Shown here piece by piece: positions 5,073 to 5,677 of a stretch of 5,677 bases of DNA. Numbering within the stretch: the first letter of the stretch is position 1; every line of letters starts with the position of its first letter. Below the pieces are notes generated by a model that was not told the origin of the DNA, did not search any database, and saw nothing but the letters and a program-made list of their open reading frames with translations. This DNA comes from an uncultured Clostridia bacterium (GTDB taxonomy: Bacteria > Bacillota > Clostridia > UBA1381). The stretch covers positions 1 through 5,677 of the forward strand of contig CAKSPW010000098.1 of assembly GCA_934486495.1 (NCBI GenBank), in the 5' to 3' direction. The translations under genes were made by a program, and so were the position numbers.

Positions 5073-5101
5073 ATTATAGCATAATATCACCTATCTGTCA
5101 A
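5073..5101 (-). promoter_or_regulatory. Perfect-consensus sigma-A promoter
   Basis: On the minus strand: TTGACA (5101-5096), 17-bp spacer, TATAAT (5078-5073). All twelve hexamer bases and the spacing are consensus, predicting strong constitutive transcription leftward into the candidate small RNA. Confidence 0.88.
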
Positions 5102-5165
5102 GATGTAGCAGAAATTTTGATTGTTTTAATAAGATTTTTTTCTTCACACAGCTATTTTTATTCTA

Positions 5166-5174
5166 TGATATAAT
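5166..5174 (+). promoter_or_regulatory. Extended -10 promoter of the integrase gene
   Basis: TGATATAAT at 5166-5174 is a full extended -10 (TGn plus TATAAT). No good -35 lies at 17 bp; the best is TTCACA at 5143-5148 with a 20-bp gap. Transcription would start near 5181, giving a leader of about 70 nt. Confidence 0.65.
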
Positions 5175-5195
5175 TATTTAAGGATAGAAAAGTGA

Positions 5196-5232
5196 AAATG
5201 ACGGTTATAAGCCGTCAGAAAAATTGTCATTT
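5196..5232 (+). promoter_or_regulatory. Leader with two mutually exclusive hairpins before the integrase
   Basis: Stem 1 pairs TGACGGTT with AGCCGTCA (5199-5217, 8 bp including one G-U, 3-nt loop). Stem 2 pairs AAATGAC (5196-5202) with GTCATTT (5226-5232). Both use the TGAC at 5199-5202, so they compete. The ribosome site AAGGAGG (5235-5241) begins 3 nt after stem 2. Regulation of translation is possible but unproven. Confidence 0.4.
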
Positions 5233-5249
5233 GTAAGGAGGATTTTAAT

Positions 5250-5677
5250 ATGGCAAGACGAGGCGAAAATATTTACAAAAGAAAAGACGGTCGCTGGGAG
5301 GGGCGTTACATAAAAGGAAAGAATATAAACGGCAAAAATAAATACGGTTATTTATATGCAAAAAGCTATACCGAAGTTAAAGAAAAACTGAATGAAATAA
5401 AATCACAGCCGAGCGTGTTTTATCAAATGCAGACCGCAACGAAAACACTTGCTCAAATGTGCACGCTCTGGCTTGATGAAAGCAAACCGCAAATAAAACA
5501 TTCCACTTATGTAAAGTATTATAATATTATTTATAATCATATTATCCCGTCAATCGGAAAACATAAAATCAATTTTCTTGATACTGCTTTAATTCGCCGA
5601 TTTGCGGACGAAAAACTCACTGCCGGAAAATTAAACGGTTGCGGTGGTTTATCCCCTAAAACCGTAAAGGATATTTT
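5250..5677 (+). CDS. Tyrosine site-specific recombinase/integrase, N-terminal part
   Basis: ATG 5250 follows AAGGAGG (5235-5241) with 8-nt spacing; 142 codons are visible before the window ends without a stop. The N-terminus, MARRGENIYKRKDGRWEGRY then IKGKNINGKNKYGYLYAKSY, is the classic start of clostridial phage/ICE-type tyrosine integrases, an arm-type DNA-binding module of about 55 residues. It is followed by the SAM-like core-binding domain from about residue 65 (TLAQMCTLWLDES, HSTYVKYYNIIYNHIIPSIG, LDTALIRRFADEKL). The catalytic domain with the R...H-x-x-R...Y residues lies beyond the window, so activity cannot be judged. By family the protein cuts and rejoins DNA at att or inverted-repeat sites through a phosphotyrosine link. 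It starts a divergent arrangement with the minus-strand RNA and DUF6514 gene. Whether it is part of a mobile element or a stand-alone invertase cannot be decided here. Confidence 0.92.
   Translation, partial: MARRGENIYKRKDGRWEGRYIKGKNINGKNKYGYLYAKSYTEVKEKLNEIKSQPSVFYQMQTATKTLAQMCTLWLDESKPQIKHSTYVKYYNIIYNHIIPSIGKHKINFLDTALIRRFADEKLTAGKLNGCGGLSPKTVKDI

Noticed and set aside
4905..5090. 61-codon minus-strand frame across the candidate small RNA
   Set aside because: Its start would overlap the spacer of the perfect promoter, upstream of the predicted transcription start, and the frame runs through the terminator.
1..5677. CRISPR array or rRNA genes
   Set aside because: No regularly spaced repeats with unique spacers and no conserved rRNA segments are visible; the only sizeable tandem duplication is inside the secreted-protein gene.

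Overview
The window is AT-rich DNA with GC-rich hairpins, strong Shine-Dalgarno sequences and sigma-A promoters. It most likely comes from an anaerobic Clostridia-class Firmicute, probably a gut Oscillospiraceae or Lachnospiraceae type. Supporting signs are a DUF1667 protein, a copper-amine-oxidase-like 'stalk' protein, GLUG-type surface repeats, two exact Spo0A boxes and a clostridial-style tyrosine integrase. The species cannot be named from the sequence.

Layout, left to right. (1) Positions 1-306 hold the 3' part of a DUF1667 gene, a partner of FAD-dependent glycerol-3-phosphate oxidoreductases. (2) Positions 307-876 hold no convincing gene. They contain coding-like scraps, one copy of a 48-bp dispersed repeat (430-477), a GC-rich hairpin and a promoter (607-635). 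(3) A good promoter (877-905) drives a rightward cluster. Its genes are a 737-aa secreted protein made of two duplicated GLUG/beta-helix units with dockerin-like calcium-loop tails, a previously easy-to-miss 55-aa peptide 17 nt downstream (3231-3398), a hairpin terminator/attenuator, and a small exported stalk protein (3451-3891). The cluster ends at a 14-bp intrinsic terminator (4041-4080). (4) Positions 4099-4330 are a mobile-DNA scar: the decayed C-terminus of an IS256-family transposase next to the second, inverted copy of the 48-bp repeat. (5) On the minus strand is a DUF6514-like gene (4330-4644) with a structured leader, a near-consensus promoter and two exact Spo0A boxes 10 bp apart just upstream, so it probably responds to Spo0A. 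(6) Between that gene and the integrase is a compact minus-strand transcription unit with a perfect TTGACA-17-TATAAT promoter and an intrinsic terminator. It would make an RNA of about 75 nt with no plausible ORF, and it is the best candidate for an undescribed element. (7) A tyrosine site-specific recombinase starts at 5250 and runs off the window.

The secreted protein, peptide and stalk protein look like one envelope/extracellular unit. The segment from 4099 onward looks like accessory DNA shaped by mobile elements.
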